Below, piece by piece: positions 27,385 to 36,321 of a stretch of DNA of 53,751 bases; position 1 is the first letter of the stretch; each line of letters starts with the position of its first letter. Below the pieces are notes generated by a model that saw nothing but the letters and a program-made list of their open reading frames with translations, did not search any database and was not told where the DNA came from. Both the position numbers and the translations under genes were made by a program. This stretch comes from Pseudomonas sp. BN417 (GTDB lineage: Bacteria > Pseudomonadota > Gammaproteobacteria > Pseudomonadales > Pseudomonadaceae): NCBI RefSeq assembly GCF_029871205.1, contig NZ_SSOJ01000021.1:1-53751 (forward strand), read 5' to 3'.

Positions 27385-27459
27385 TGGCAGGGGCGGCTGG
27401 ATTCGAACCAACGCATGGCAGGATCAAAACCTGCTGCCTTACCGCTTGGCGACGCCCCT
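27385..27459 (-). tRNA. tRNA-Gln (TTG), copy 1
   Basis: 75 nt, identical to the downstream copy over its whole length. The spacer of 60 bp between the two shows no similarity to the flanks, so only the tRNA unit is duplicated or homogenised. It lies 32 bp after the ispE stop on the same strand. Confidence 0.94.
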
Positions 27460-27491
27460 GTATCGTACAACCGAATGCCTTGCATTCCTTC

Positions 27492-28343
27492 TCAAGCCAG
27501 TTTTTGAAGCTTGCGGTGCAACATCGAGATGTTACGCCCCTGAGCGACAAAGCTCGGCAGAGTGGCCGGAAGTTGGCGGCGAACTTTATCAGCATCGCCC
27601 TTGTTTGGGAAGCTCCCAAACACACAAGCTCCAGTGCCGGTCAATCTAGCTGAAGTAAATTTACTCAACAAGATCAGCGCGTTACGTACATCCGGGTAAC
27701 GCTTCTCGACCACCGGCTGGCAGTCGTTTCGACCGCCCCCCTCAAGAAGGCTGCGAACTTTAATGGGCGGCGTATTTCGTGTCAACTCGGGATCGGAGAA
27801 AACTTCTGCTGTGCTGACAAAGACTTGCGGTACGGCGACGAGAAACCAGGGTTCCGGCAGCTCCACCGGCGTCAGCTGCTCGCCGACTCCCTCGGCGAAG
27901 GCGGCGCGGCCGCGCACGAAAACCGGCACGTCGGCGCCCAGGGAGAGGCCGAGTTCGGCCAGGCGGTCCTCGTTCCAGCCCAGGTTCCACAGGTGGTCCA
28001 GGCCGAGCAAGGTGGTGGCGGCGTCAGAGCTGCCGCCGCCGATGCCGCCGCCCATGGGCAGGCGCTTGTCGAGCCAGATATCGGCGCCAAGCCGGCAGCC
28101 GGATTCGGCCCGCAGCTTGCGGGCGGCGCGGACGATCAGGTTGCTGTCGTGGGGAACGCCGGGCACCTCGGTGCGCAGGTGGATTTCACCGTCCCGGCGC
28201 AGGGAGAAGCCCAGTTCGTCGCCATGGTCGAGGAACTGGAAGAGGGTCTGCAGCTCGTGATAGCCGTCGGCGCGGCGGCCGAGGATGTGCAGCATGAGGT
28301 TGAGCTTGGCCGGGGCCGGCAGGATGAGTTGCGCGTCCCGCAT
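27492..28343 (-). CDS. ispE: 4-diphosphocytidyl-2-C-methyl-D-erythritol kinase
   Basis: 283 aa GHMP kinase of the MEP isoprenoid route. It phosphorylates [28 protein letters not shown] is the family start with the catalytic Lys, and [15 protein letters not shown] is the GHMP ATP loop; the C-terminal [13 protein letters not shown] is also typical. The ATG at 28343 overlaps the lolB stop as TGATG, which fixes the start. Followed by two tRNA-Gln. Confidence 0.95.
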   Translation of the reverse strand: MRDAQLILPAPAKLNLMLHILGRRADGYHELQTLFQFLDHGDELGFSLRRDGEIHLRTEVPGVPHDSNLIVRAARKLRAESGCRLGADIWLDKRLPMGGGIGGGSSDAATTLLGLDHLWNLGWNEDRLAELGLSLGADVPVFVRGRAAFAEGVGEQLTPVELPEPWFLVAVPQVFVSTAEVFSDPELTRNTPPIKVRSLLEGGGRNDCQPVVEKRYPDVRNALILLSKFTSARLTGTGACVFGSFPNKGDADKVRRQLPATLPSFVAQGRNISMLHRKLQKLA

Positions 28344-28960
28344 CACTGGCCGAGCTGGCGCGGCTGCCAGTCCTTGATCACCAGGGTGATATCGAGGTCC
28401 TCGCCCTGCAGCTTGATGCGTTCGGGCAGGGAATAGCCGTTCTGCTGGACGTAGCTGAGGTACTGCACCTGCCAGCCGTCCTGCTCCAGGCGGGACAGGT
28501 GGCTGGCGCCGTCGAGCGTCAGGTGGCTGCGGGTTTCCGGGGCGGGCAGGCCGCGCACCCACCAGAGCAGGTGGGAAACCGGCAGGCGCCAGCCGAGTTG
28601 TTCTTCCAGCAGGGCCTCGGGAGATTCGGCCTGGTATCGGCCCTGGTTGGCCACTTCCAGGACGATTTCGCCGGGGCGCCCGGTCAGGCGCGCGGCGCCG
28701 CGGCCCAGCGGGCCGGAGAGGCGGATGTCGTAGTAGTCCTGGCGCTGCAGCCAGAACAGGGTGCCGCTGCCCGAGTCCTTGGGCGCGCGAATGCCCACCT
28801 TGCCGCTGATCTGCCAGGCGTCGAGGGCGCTGATCTGGGCCTTGTGGGCTTTCCAGGTGGCCTGGTCGCCCTGGCCTTCCAGGGTTTCGTGGGGAGCGAG
28901 GGCGGCACAGCCGCTGAGCAGGACCAGCGCAGCGGCGGCCAGAAGCTTAGGTAAACGCAT
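28343..28960 (-). CDS. lolB: Outer-membrane lipoprotein receptor LolB
   Basis: 205 aa. Receives lipoproteins from LolA and inserts them in the outer membrane. The signal peptide ends in the lipobox LLSG-Cys (Cys18). [24 protein letters not shown] and [18 protein letters not shown] are typical LolB strands, and [11 protein letters not shown] lies in the middle. It begins 3 bp after the TPR gene and overlaps ispE by 1 bp. Essential in most gamma-proteobacteria. Confidence 0.94.
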   Translation of the reverse strand: MRLPKLLAAAALVLLSGCAALAPHETLEGQGDQATWKAHKAQISALDAWQISGKVGIRAPKDSGSGTLFWLQRQDYYDIRLSGPLGRGAARLTGRPGEIVLEVANQGRYQAESPEALLEEQLGWRLPVSHLLWWVRGLPAPETRSHLTLDGASHLSRLEQDGWQVQYLSYVQQNGYSLPERIKLQGEDLDITLVIKDWQPRQLGQ

Positions 28961-28963
28961 GGA

Positions 28964-30694
28964 TCAGAGGGTTCCGGCGCCGGTCAGGCGTTGCAGGGTG
29001 TCACGGAGAATGGCGCTATCGGGCTGTTTCTGCAGGGCGTCGGCCCAGACCTTGCGGGCTTCGGCCTGCTTGCCGCGGGCCCAGAGCACTTCGCCCAGGT
29101 GGGCGGCCACTTCATGGTCGGGGAACTCCTGGAGGGCCTGGCGCAGGAGCCGTTCGGCCTCGTCCAGGTTGCCCATGCGGTAGTTCACCCAGCCGAGGCT
29201 GTCGAGGATGGCCGGGTCCTCCGGGTTGAGCTTGTGGGCTTGTTCCACCAGCTTCTTGGCTTCGTCGTAGCGCGTGGTGCGGTCGGCCAGGGTGTAGCCC
29301 AGGGCGTTCAGCGCCATGGCGTTTTCCGGCTCGCGCTCGATGATGAAGCGCAGGTCTTTCTCCAGCTGGGCCAGGTCGTTGCGCTTCTCGGCCAGCATGG
29401 CGCGGGTGTAGAGCAGGTTCAGGTCGTCGGGGAACTGCTGCAGGCCCTGATGGATGACCTTCCAGGCGCGCTGCGGCTGCTGGCGCTCGGCCAGGCTCTC
29501 GGCCTCGATCAGGTAAAGCTGGATGGCGTAGTCGGGCTGGGTGTCCCGGGCCTTGGACAGGCGCGCCTCGGCTTCATCGGTGCGACCGCTATCCAGGAGG
29601 ATTTCCGCCTGGCGGATCTGCGACGGCAAGTAGTCGTTGCCGGGCCCGACCAGGGCGTATTCGATCAGCGCGCTTTCCTTGTCGCCACGTTTCTCGTAGA
29701 CCTGGCCGAGGTTGTAGTGGGCCGAGTCGACGTGGCTGCCGCGGTCCACCAGCTCTTCCAGGTAGACCTGGGCTTCGTCCCAGGCCTCGCCTTCCAGGCA
29801 CACCAGGGCCAGGGAGTAGCGCAGGTCGTCGTCATCGGGGAACTGCTGGACCAGCCCGGCGAACTCGGACTTGGCCTCGTCCAGGCGGTCCTGCTCCACC
29901 AGCATGCGGGCGTAGGTGAGGCGCAGGCGCTTGTCGTCCGGGTGCTGCTTGATGGCCTTCTGCAGCAGCGGCAGGGCCTCGTCGCCACGCTCCAGGCTCT
30001 GCAGCAGGCGGGCGCGGAGCAGAATAGGGGCGATTTCCTTGTCGTCGGACGGCACGCCTTCGAGCAGGGTCAGGGCTTCTTCGGTGCGGCCGTCCTGTTG
30101 CAGCAGCACGGCCTTGCCGAACACCAGTTGGCTGTTGTGCGGGTGCTTGGCCAGCAGGCGGTCGAAGCTCTGCAGCAGGCCCGCACGGGTATCGGCATCG
30201 GTCTCCACGGCGGAGAGGGCGAGGAAGTCGAAATGGGTGTCGCCCTGGCCTTGGAGCACTTTCTCCATATAAGCCATGGCTTCGTCGTAGCGGCCGGCGC
30301 GGGCCAGCTGCACGGCGGCAGCGCGCTGGGCGTCGAGGTTGTCGGGTGCGTTCTTGGCCCAGATCAGGGCGGTGTCCAGGGCGGCCTGGTCGGCGCCGAG
30401 GTACTCGGCTATGCGGAAGGCGCGCTCGGCGACTGCCGGGTCCTGGGTGGCATTGGCCTGCTGTACGTAGTTGCCCAGGGCGATATCGAAGCGATTGCGT
30501 TGCCCGGCCAGTTCGGCGGCGAGCAGGGCATAGAGGGTTTCGCGGCTGAACGAGCCATAGACCTCGGGCTTGGCGGGCGCGGAGGCCTTGCTGCCTTCCT
30601 CTGCCGACGGGGCACCGTCCGGGGACTTGTGGGTCAAGCTCTGACAGCCGCCGAGGAACAGCAGGGCGGTCAGCAACGCGAGGGATCTATTCAT
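28964..30694 (-). CDS. TPR-repeat lipoprotein
   Basis: 576 aa. A signal peptide with lipobox LLFLGG-Cys (about Cys17) anchors it in a membrane. The rest is a long series of tetratricopeptide repeats (for example ALNALGYTLADRTTRYDEAKKLVEQA and ILDSLGWVNYRMGNLDEAERLL), at least ten units. Such proteins scaffold envelope complexes. It is first in the operon with lolB and ispE, in the order seen across pseudomonads. Partner and exact role are unknown. Confidence 0.88.
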   Translation of the reverse strand: MNRSLALLTALLFLGGCQSLTHKSPDGAPSAEEGSKASAPAKPEVYGSFSRETLYALLAAELAGQRNRFDIALGNYVQQANATQDPAVAERAFRIAEYLGADQAALDTALIWAKNAPDNLDAQRAAAVQLARAGRYDEAMAYMEKVLQGQGDTHFDFLALSAVETDADTRAGLLQSFDRLLAKHPHNSQLVFGKAVLLQQDGRTEEALTLLEGVPSDDKEIAPILLRARLLQSLERGDEALPLLQKAIKQHPDDKRLRLTYARMLVEQDRLDEAKSEFAGLVQQFPDDDDLRYSLALVCLEGEAWDEAQVYLEELVDRGSHVDSAHYNLGQVYEKRGDKESALIEYALVGPGNDYLPSQIRQAEILLDSGRTDEAEARLSKARDTQPDYAIQLYLIEAESLAERQQPQRAWKVIHQGLQQFPDDLNLLYTRAMLAEKRNDLAQLEKDLRFIIEREPENAMALNALGYTLADRTTRYDEAKKLVEQAHKLNPEDPAILDSLGWVNYRMGNLDEAERLLRQALQEFPDHEVAAHLGEVLWARGKQAEARKVWADALQKQPDSAILRDTLQRLTGAGTL

Positions 30695-30879
30695 AGAGGC
30701 GGAGGGCGACTAACCAGCGGTGGCTCATCATGACACAAGCCATCCGGCAAGCACATGGGGCGCGGCCCAACCGGCGGCGGGCAAAAACCTGTTCGGTGAG
30801 ACAATTATCGGCGGTGGTTGTCGTCGTACGGGTGAAGTAGGACAATTGCGCGCCCTCCTGATTCAGTTAGCGACCCTGC

Positions 30880-32154
30880 ATGGCCTTCATTGCTTTAGGT
30901 ATCAACCACAAGACCGCCTCGGTAGATGTCCGCGAACGCGTGGCCTTCACCCCCGAGCAGTTGGTGGAGGCCCTGCAGCAGCTGTGTCGCATCACGCCCA
31001 GCCGCGAGGCGGCCATCCTCTCCACCTGCAACCGCAGCGAGCTCTACCTGGAGCAGGACCACCCCAGCGCCGATGAAGTGCTCGCCTGGCTGGCCGGCTA
31101 CCACAACCTTAGCCTGGAAGAACTGCGCGCCTGTGCCTATGTGCACACCGACGACGACGCGGTCCGCCACATGATGCGCGTCGCCTCCGGGCTGGACTCC
31201 ATGGTCCTTGGCGAGCCGCAGATCCTCGGCCAGATGAAGTCCGCCTACGCGGTGGCGCGCGAGGCCGGCACCGTCGGTCCGCTGCTCGGCCGCCTGTTCC
31301 AGGCCACCTTCAGCACCGCCAAGACGGTGCGCACGGATACCGCCATCGGCGAGAACCCGGTTTCCGTGGCGTTCGCCGCCGTCAGCCTGGCCAAGCAGAT
31401 CTTCTCCGACCTGCACCGCAGCCAGGCGCTGCTGATCGGCGCTGGCGAGACCATCACTCTGGTTGCCCGTCACCTGCACGAGCAGGGCGTGAAGCGCATC
31501 GTGGTCGCCAACCGCACCCTGGAGCGCGCCAGCATCCTGGCCGAGGAGTTCGGCGCACACGCCGTGCTGCTGGCCGACATGCCCCAGGAACTGGTCAACA
31601 GCGACATCGTCATCAGTTCCACCGCCAGCCAGCTGCCGATCCTCGGCAAGGGCGCCGTGGAGCGCGCGCTGAAGCAGCGCCGGCACAAGCCGATCTTCAT
31701 GGTCGACATCGCCGTGCCGCGCGACATCGAGCCCGAAGTGGGCGAGTTGGATGATGTCTACCTCTATACAGTGGACGACCTGCACGAGGTGGTCGCGGAA
31801 AACCTCAAGAGTCGCCAGGGTGCCGCCCAGGCCGCGGAGGAGCTGGTGGGCGCCGGGGTCGAGGACTTCATGCAGCGCCTGCGCGAGCTGGCCGCGGTGG
31901 ATGTGCTGCGCGCCTACCGCCAGCAGGCCGAGCGCCAGCGCGACGACGAGCTGGCCCGGGCCCTGCGCCTGCTGCAGAACGGCACGTCCGCCGAGGAAGC
32001 GCTGGCACAGCTCGCCCGTGGCCTCACCAACAAGCTGCTGCATGCTCCCAGCGTGCAACTGAAGAAACTCTCCGCCGACGGGCGCTTCGATGCGCTGGCC
32101 GTGGCCCAGGAACTCTTCGCCCTCGACGAGGGCTCGGATAAACGTTCGCAATGA
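30880..32154 (+). CDS. hemA: Glutamyl-tRNA reductase
   Basis: 424 aa. Reduces glutamyl-tRNA to glutamate-1-semialdehyde, the committed step of haem synthesis. Catalytic Cys50 lies in [11 protein letters not shown]. The NADPH domain has [16 protein letters not shown]. The C-terminal dimerisation domain includes [14 protein letters not shown]. The 185 bp upstream, shared with the divergent TPR operon, contains two GACAATT copies (30800-30806, 30841-30847) that could be part of regulatory sites. prfA overlaps by 4 bp. Together with hemH at 41.7 kb, two haem genes lie in the window. Confidence 0.96.
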   Translation: MAFIALGINHKTASVDVRERVAFTPEQLVEALQQLCRITPSREAAILSTCNRSELYLEQDHPSADEVLAWLAGYHNLSLEELRACAYVHTDDDAVRHMMRVASGLDSMVLGEPQILGQMKSAYAVAREAGTVGPLLGRLFQATFSTAKTVRTDTAIGENPVSVAFAAVSLAKQIFSDLHRSQALLIGAGETITLVARHLHEQGVKRIVVANRTLERASILAEEFGAHAVLLADMPQELVNSDIVISSTASQLPILGKGAVERALKQRRHKPIFMVDIAVPRDIEPEVGELDDVYLYTVDDLHEVVAENLKSRQGAAQAAEELVGAGVEDFMQRLRELAAVDVLRAYRQQAERQRDDELARALRLLQNGTSAEEALAQLARGLTNKLLHAPSVQLKKLSADGRFDALAVAQELFALDEGSDKRSQ

Positions 32155-33233
32155 AAGCTTCCCTGCTGAACAAGCTCGACCTCCTCCAGGACCGCTACGA
32201 GGAACTCACCGCCCTGCTCGGCGATGCCGAAGTCATCAGTGACCAAGGCAAGTTCCGCGCCTATTCCAAGGAGTTCGCCGAGATCGAACCGGTGATCCTC
32301 GCCTTCCGCGAGTTCCGCAAGGTGCAGGGCGACCTCGAAGGTGCCCAGGCCCTGCTCAAGGACAGCGACCCGGACCTGCGCGAGATGGCCGAGGAGGAAG
32401 TGGCCGACGCCCGCGAGCGGCTGGTCGAGCTGGAAAACCGCCTGCAGCGCATGCTGTTGCCCAAGGACCCGAACGACGGCCGCAACGTCTTCCTCGAAGT
32501 CCGTGCCGGCACCGGCGGCGACGAGGCGGCGATCTTCTCCGGCGACCTGTTCCGCATGTACTCGCGCTATGCCGAGCGCCAGGGCTGGCGTGTCGAGATC
32601 CTCTCCGAGAACGAGGGCGAGCACGGCGGATTTAAAGAAGTGATCGCCCGGGTCGAGGGCGACAACGTCTATTCCAAGCTCAAGTTCGAGTCTGGCGCGC
32701 ACCGCGTGCAGCGGGTGCCGGAAACCGAATCCCAGGGCCGTATCCATACCTCCGCCTGCACCGTGGCGGTGCTGCCGGAGCCGGACGAGCAGGCCGCCAT
32801 CGAGATCAACCCCGCCGACCTGCGTGTGGATACCTACCGCGCTTCCGGCGCCGGTGGCCAGCACGTGAACAAGACCGACTCGGCCGTGCGCATCACCCAC
32901 ATTCCCTCGGGCATTGTGGTCGAGTGCCAGGAAGAGCGTTCCCAGCACAAGAACCGCGCCAAGGCCATGGCCTGGCTCGCGGCCAAGCTGAACGACCAGC
33001 AGGAGGCTGCAGCGCACAAGGAAATGTCCGATACCCGCCGCCTGCTGGTGGGCTCCGGCGACCGCTCCGAGCGCATTCGCACCTACAACTTCCCGCAGGG
33101 CCGGGTCACCGACCACCGCATCAACCTCACGCTCTACGCGCTGGACGACATCATGGCCGGCGGCGTGGACGCGGTGATCGAGCCGCTGCTCGCCGAATAC
33201 CAGGCCGACCAGCTGGCGGCCCTGGGAGACTGA
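32151..33233 (+). CDS. prfA: Peptide chain release factor 1
   Basis: 360 aa. Reads UAA and UAG stop codons and releases the peptide through the GGQ loop ([19 protein letters not shown], about residues 230-248). The C-terminal [23 protein letters not shown] is typical. Start ATGA overlaps the hemA stop. Followed by prmC, whose product methylates the GGQ Gln, a functional pairing. Confidence 0.96.
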   Translation: MKASLLNKLDLLQDRYEELTALLGDAEVISDQGKFRAYSKEFAEIEPVILAFREFRKVQGDLEGAQALLKDSDPDLREMAEEEVADARERLVELENRLQRMLLPKDPNDGRNVFLEVRAGTGGDEAAIFSGDLFRMYSRYAERQGWRVEILSENEGEHGGFKEVIARVEGDNVYSKLKFESGAHRVQRVPETESQGRIHTSACTVAVLPEPDEQAAIEINPADLRVDTYRASGAGGQHVNKTDSAVRITHIPSGIVVECQEERSQHKNRAKAMAWLAAKLNDQQEAAAHKEMSDTRRLLVGSGDRSERIRTYNFPQGRVTDHRINLTLYALDDIMAGGVDAVIEPLLAEYQADQLAALGD

Positions 33234-33235
33234 GC

Positions 33236-34066
33236 GTGACCATTATCGCCAGCCTCCTCAGCCAGGCTAACCTGCCGGATTCGCCCACTCAGCGCCTCGA
33301 CGCAGAGCTGCTGCTCGCCGCTGCCCTGGGCAAGCCGCGCAGCTTCCTGCACACCTGGCCGGAGCGGGTGGTTTCCACGGAAGTGGCAGACCGTTACTCC
33401 GCCTTCCTGGAGCGCCGCCGCAGCGGTGAGCCGGTGGCTTACATCCTCGGTCACCAGGGCTTCTGGAGCCTGGACCTGGAAGTGGCGCCGGATACCCTGA
33501 TCCCGCGCCCCGACACCGAATTGCTGGTGGAAACCGCCCTGGCGCTGCTGCCGGCGAGCACTGCCGAGGTGCTCGACCTCGGCACCGGTACCGGCGCCAT
33601 CGCCCTGGCACTGGCTTGCGAACGCCGCGGTTGGACGGTCACGGGCGTGGACCGGGTATCCGCTGCCGTGCAGCTCGCCGAACGCAACCGCGCCCGGATC
33701 AAGCTGGACAATGCCCGCTTCGTCGAGAGCCACTGGTTCTCTGCCCTGGGCGAGCAGCGTTTCGCCCTGATCGTCAGCAACCCGCCCTATATTGCCGCCC
33801 GGGACCCGCACCTGGCCGAAGGCGATGTGCGCTTCGAGCCCGTCAGCGCCCTGGTGGCCGGTGCCGATGGCCTGGACGACATCCGCATCATCATCCAGGA
33901 CTCGCCCCGCCACCTGCTGCCCGGCGGCTGGCTGCTGCTGGAACACGGCTTCGACCAGGCCGCCGCAGTGCGCGAACTGTTGACCCGCCAGGGCTTCAAG
34001 GTGGTGGAAAGCCGCCGCGACCTCGGCGGCCATGAACGCATCTCCCTCGGACAATGGCCATGCTGA
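33236..34066 (+). CDS. prmC: Release factor glutamine methyltransferase
   Basis: 276 aa. Methylates the GGQ glutamine of release factors using SAM. The SAM motif is VLDLGTGTGAIALAL and the catalytic NPPY motif is IVSNPPYIA. The start is a GTG at 33236, 2 bp after the prfA stop; the frame upstream lies inside prfA. The gene overlaps the moeB start by 13 bp. Order prfA-prmC is nearly universal in proteobacteria. Confidence 0.95.
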   Translation: MTIIASLLSQANLPDSPTQRLDAELLLAAALGKPRSFLHTWPERVVSTEVADRYSAFLERRRSGEPVAYILGHQGFWSLDLEVAPDTLIPRPDTELLVETALALLPASTAEVLDLGTGTGAIALALACERRGWTVTGVDRVSAAVQLAERNRARIKLDNARFVESHWFSALGEQRFALIVSNPPYIAARDPHLAEGDVRFEPVSALVAGADGLDDIRIIIQDSPRHLLPGGWLLLEHGFDQAAAVRELLTRQGFKVVESRRDLGGHERISLGQWPC

Positions 34067-34815
34067 GCGATCAGGAACTCCTCCGCTACAGCCGGCAGAT
34101 CCTCCTGCCGCAGATAGATGTCGACGGCCAGTTGCGGCTGAAACAGGCCCGCGCGCTGATTGTCGGACTCGGCGGCTTGGGTTCTCCGGTTTCCCTCTAC
34201 CTGGCCGCTGCCGGCGTCGGCGAGCTGCACCTGGCGGACTTCGACACGGTCGACATGACCAACCTGCAGCGGCAGATCGTCCACGACAGCAGCAGCGTCG
34301 GGCAGAGCAAGGTCGACTCGGCCATGGGCCGTCTCGCCGCGCTGAACCCGGAAGTGCGCCTGGTGCCCGTCACCCGTGCGCTGGACGAGGATTCCCTGGC
34401 CGCTGCCGTGGCCACCGTGGACCTGGTGCTGGACTGCACCGACAATTTCGGCACCCGCGAAGCGGTCAACGCCGCCTGCGTGGCCGCCGGCAAGCCGCTG
34501 GTGTCCGGCGCCGCCATCCGCCTCGAAGGCCAGCTTTCGGTGTTCGATCCACGTCGCGACGACAGCCCCTGCTACCACTGCCTCTACGGTCATGGCAGCG
34601 AGGCCGAACTGACCTGCAGCGAAGCCGGCGTGGTCGGCCCGCTGGTGGGGCTGGTGGGCTGTCTGCAGGCGCTGGAAGCGCTCAAGCTGCTGGCCGGCTT
34701 CGGCGAACCCATGGTGGGGCGCCTGCTGCTGGTGGATGCCCTTGGCAGCCGTTTCCGCGAACTGCGGGTCAAGCGTGACCCGGCCTGCGAAGTCTGTGGG
34801 GCTCGGCATGCCTGA
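34054..34815 (+). CDS. moeB: Molybdopterin-synthase adenylyltransferase (MoeB/ThiF family)
   Basis: 253 aa E1-like enzyme that adenylates the C-terminus of MoaD (or ThiS). ATP-binding [10 protein letters not shown] lies at residues 38-47, the DCTDNF motif carries the catalytic Asp, and zinc ligands are CYHC and CEVC. It begins with [18 protein letters not shown]. It lacks the C-terminal rhodanese domain of some relatives. An ATG two codons later is a possible alternative start. Overlaps prmC and murI. Confidence 0.93.
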   Translation: MAMLSDQELLRYSRQILLPQIDVDGQLRLKQARALIVGLGGLGSPVSLYLAAAGVGELHLADFDTVDMTNLQRQIVHDSSSVGQSKVDSAMGRLAALNPEVRLVPVTRALDEDSLAAAVATVDLVLDCTDNFGTREAVNAACVAAGKPLVSGAAIRLEGQLSVFDPRRDDSPCYHCLYGHGSEAELTCSEAGVVGPLVGLVGCLQALEALKLLAGFGEPMVGRLLLVDALGSRFRELRVKRDPACEVCGARHA

Positions 34816-35602
34816 GACGGCGCCGGTAGGCGTCTTTGACTCGGGCGTGGGTGGTGTCTCCGTGCTACGGGAGATCCGCGCGCTGCTCCCCAATGAGTCC
34901 CTGCTCTATGTAGCCGACAGCGGCCATGTGCCCTATGGCGAGAAGAGCGCCGACTTCATCCGCGAACGCAGCCACCACATCGCCGAGTTCCTCCTCGGCC
35001 AGGGTGCCAAGGCCCTGGTGCTGGCCTGCAACACCGCTACCGTGGCCGCCGTGGCCGACCTGCGTGAGCGTTATCCACAGCTGCCCATCGTCGGCATGGA
35101 GCCGGCGGTGAAGCCGGCCGCCGCCGCTACCCGCAGTGGTGTGGTAGGCGTATTGGCGACCACCGGGACGCTGAAGAGCGCCAAGTTCGCCGCCTTGCTG
35201 GACCGTTTCGCCGGTGATGTGCGGGTGATCACCCAGCCCTGCCCGGGGCTAGTCGAACGCATCGAGGCCGGCGACCTGATGGGCCCGGATACCCGCCAGC
35301 TGCTGGCCGGCTACGTCGAGCCCCTGCTGGCCGAAGGCTGCGACACGCTGATCCTCGGCTGCACCCATTACCCCTTCCTGCGCCCGTTGCTGCACCAGCT
35401 GGTGCCGGACTCGGTCAGCCTGATCGACACCGGTGCCGCGGTGGCCCGACAACTGCAGCGCCTGCTGGATGCGCGTGGTCTGCTGGCGGCGGGACCGGCC
35501 GAGCGCTGCCGCTTCTGGTCCAGTGGCGACCCCGCGGCGATGCAGGAAGTACTGCCGATTCTCTGGGGCGACTCTGCCCGAGTGGACAAGTTCCCAGGCT
35601 GA
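34808..35602 (+). CDS. murI: Glutamate racemase
   Basis: 264 aa. Makes D-glutamate for peptidoglycan. Catalytic cysteines are in [10 protein letters not shown] (Cys74) and LGCTHYPFL, and the N-terminal [13 protein letters not shown] carries the first catalytic Asp/Ser. The ATG at 34808 lies 8 bp inside moeB and is preferred to frames starting further inside it. Last gene of the hemA-prfA-prmC-moeB-murI run; pagL follows after 104 bp with its own promoter signal. Confidence 0.95.
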   Translation: MPETAPVGVFDSGVGGVSVLREIRALLPNESLLYVADSGHVPYGEKSADFIRERSHHIAEFLLGQGAKALVLACNTATVAAVADLRERYPQLPIVGMEPAVKPAAAATRSGVVGVLATTGTLKSAKFAALLDRFAGDVRVITQPCPGLVERIEAGDLMGPDTRQLLAGYVEPLLAEGCDTLILGCTHYPFLRPLLHQLVPDSVSLIDTGAAVARQLQRLLDARGLLAAGPAERCRFWSSGDPAAMQEVLPILWGDSARVDKFPG

Positions 35603-35646
35603 GGCGGAAAGTGGCCTAGATTGCTTTCCCCGATTAAAAAGCTATC

Positions 35647-35682
35647 TATAATCGCTGACAGGTATTAACACTTTCTGTCAGC
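35647..35682 (+). promoter_or_regulatory. pagL promoter -10 box and inverted repeat
   Basis: A perfect TATAAT lies at 35647-35652 without a good -35 at standard spacing. GCTGACAG (35654-35661) and CTGTCAGC (35675-35682) form a perfect inverted repeat with a 13-bp spacer, starting 1 bp after the -10 box, so it covers the likely start point. It could be a repressor operator or a leader hairpin. Confidence 0.55.
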
Positions 35683-35706
35683 ACTTCAGAAAAAGGACTG
35701 TTTTGA

Positions 35707-36222
35707 ATGAAGAAGTTTTTCTGCTGGGCCGCAGTTGCAGCCATTTCTCTCGGTCAGGCCGTCACCGCCCAGGCAGCAGGCGTCTCCCTGGACATCGGCC
35801 AGACCGGTGAATCCACCATGACTTATCGGCTGGGCACCCAGTTCGACTTCTCCAGCAGCTGGTTCCAAAGCGACGTAGGACGCCTGACCGGCTACTGGGA
35901 TGCTGCCTACACCTACTGGGATGGCGACGAGAGCGCCAGCAACCATAGCCTGTCCTTCACCCCGATGTTCATCTACGAATTCGCCGGCGAGACCGTGAAG
36001 CCCTACGTCGAAGCCGGTATCGGCGTCGCCCTGTTCGACAGCACCGAGCTGGAAGACAACGACCTGAGCACCTCCTTCCAGTTCGAAGACCGCCTGGGCC
36101 TGGGCTTGCGCTTTGCCAACCAGGAAGTCGGCATTCGCGCCATCCACTACTCCAACGCCGGCATCAAACAGCCGAACGATGGTATCGAGACCTACAACCT
36201 GCACTATCGCCTGTCCTTCTGA
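35707..36222 (+). CDS. pagL: Lipid A 3-O-deacylase PagL
   Basis: 171 aa outer-membrane beta-barrel enzyme that removes the 3-O acyl chain of lipid A and softens TLR4 recognition. A signal peptide is cleaved after about residue 23 (AQA). The C-terminal part holds the PagL signature around HYSNAGIKQPNDGIE, giving His147 and Ser149 with Glu161 14 residues after the His, the same spacing as the P. aeruginosa triad (His126, Ser128, Glu140, mature numbering). It ends in Phe, as outer-membrane barrels do. Own promoter signal and terminator. Confidence 0.93.
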   Translation: MKKFFCWAAVAAISLGQAVTAQAAGVSLDIGQTGESTMTYRLGTQFDFSSSWFQSDVGRLTGYWDAAYTYWDGDESASNHSLSFTPMFIYEFAGETVKPYVEAGIGVALFDSTELEDNDLSTSFQFEDRLGLGLRFANQEVGIRAIHYSNAGIKQPNDGIETYNLHYRLSF

Positions 36223-36241
36223 GGCATAGCTGCAAGACCAG

Positions 36242-36267
36242 AAACCGGGCCTAGCGCCCGGTTTTTT
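36242..36267 (+). terminator. Terminator of pagL
   Basis: AAACCGGGC (36242-36250) pairs with GCCCGGTTT (36256-36264), followed by TTT. It lies 20 bp after the pagL stop. Confidence 0.88.
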
Positions 36268-36290
36268 ATTGGCTGTCGACTGGGCGCAAG

Positions 36291-36321
36291 TCGTAGGTTG
36301 GGCTGAGTTCAGCGAAGCCCA
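36291..36321. repeat. GTAGGTTGGGCTGA repeat at the end of phr
   Basis: The segment reads TCGTAGGTTGGGCTGAGTTC followed by AGCGAAGCCCAAC. It belongs to the dispersed GTAGGTTGGGCTGAGCGAAGCCCAAC intergenic family also seen at 44230-44312. GTTGGGCT and AGCCCAAC pair. It overlaps the phr stop codon at 36309-36311. Confidence 0.7.

Noticed and set aside
27250-27653. Small proteins reading AAGFEPTHGRIKTCCLTAWRRP
   Set aside because: These are translations through the two tRNA-Gln genes, a well-known false annotation.
28991-30733. 580-residue open frame antisense to the TPR lipoprotein gene
   Set aside because: Shadow frame in a repetitive high-GC gene; the minus strand gives clear TPR units and a lipobox.
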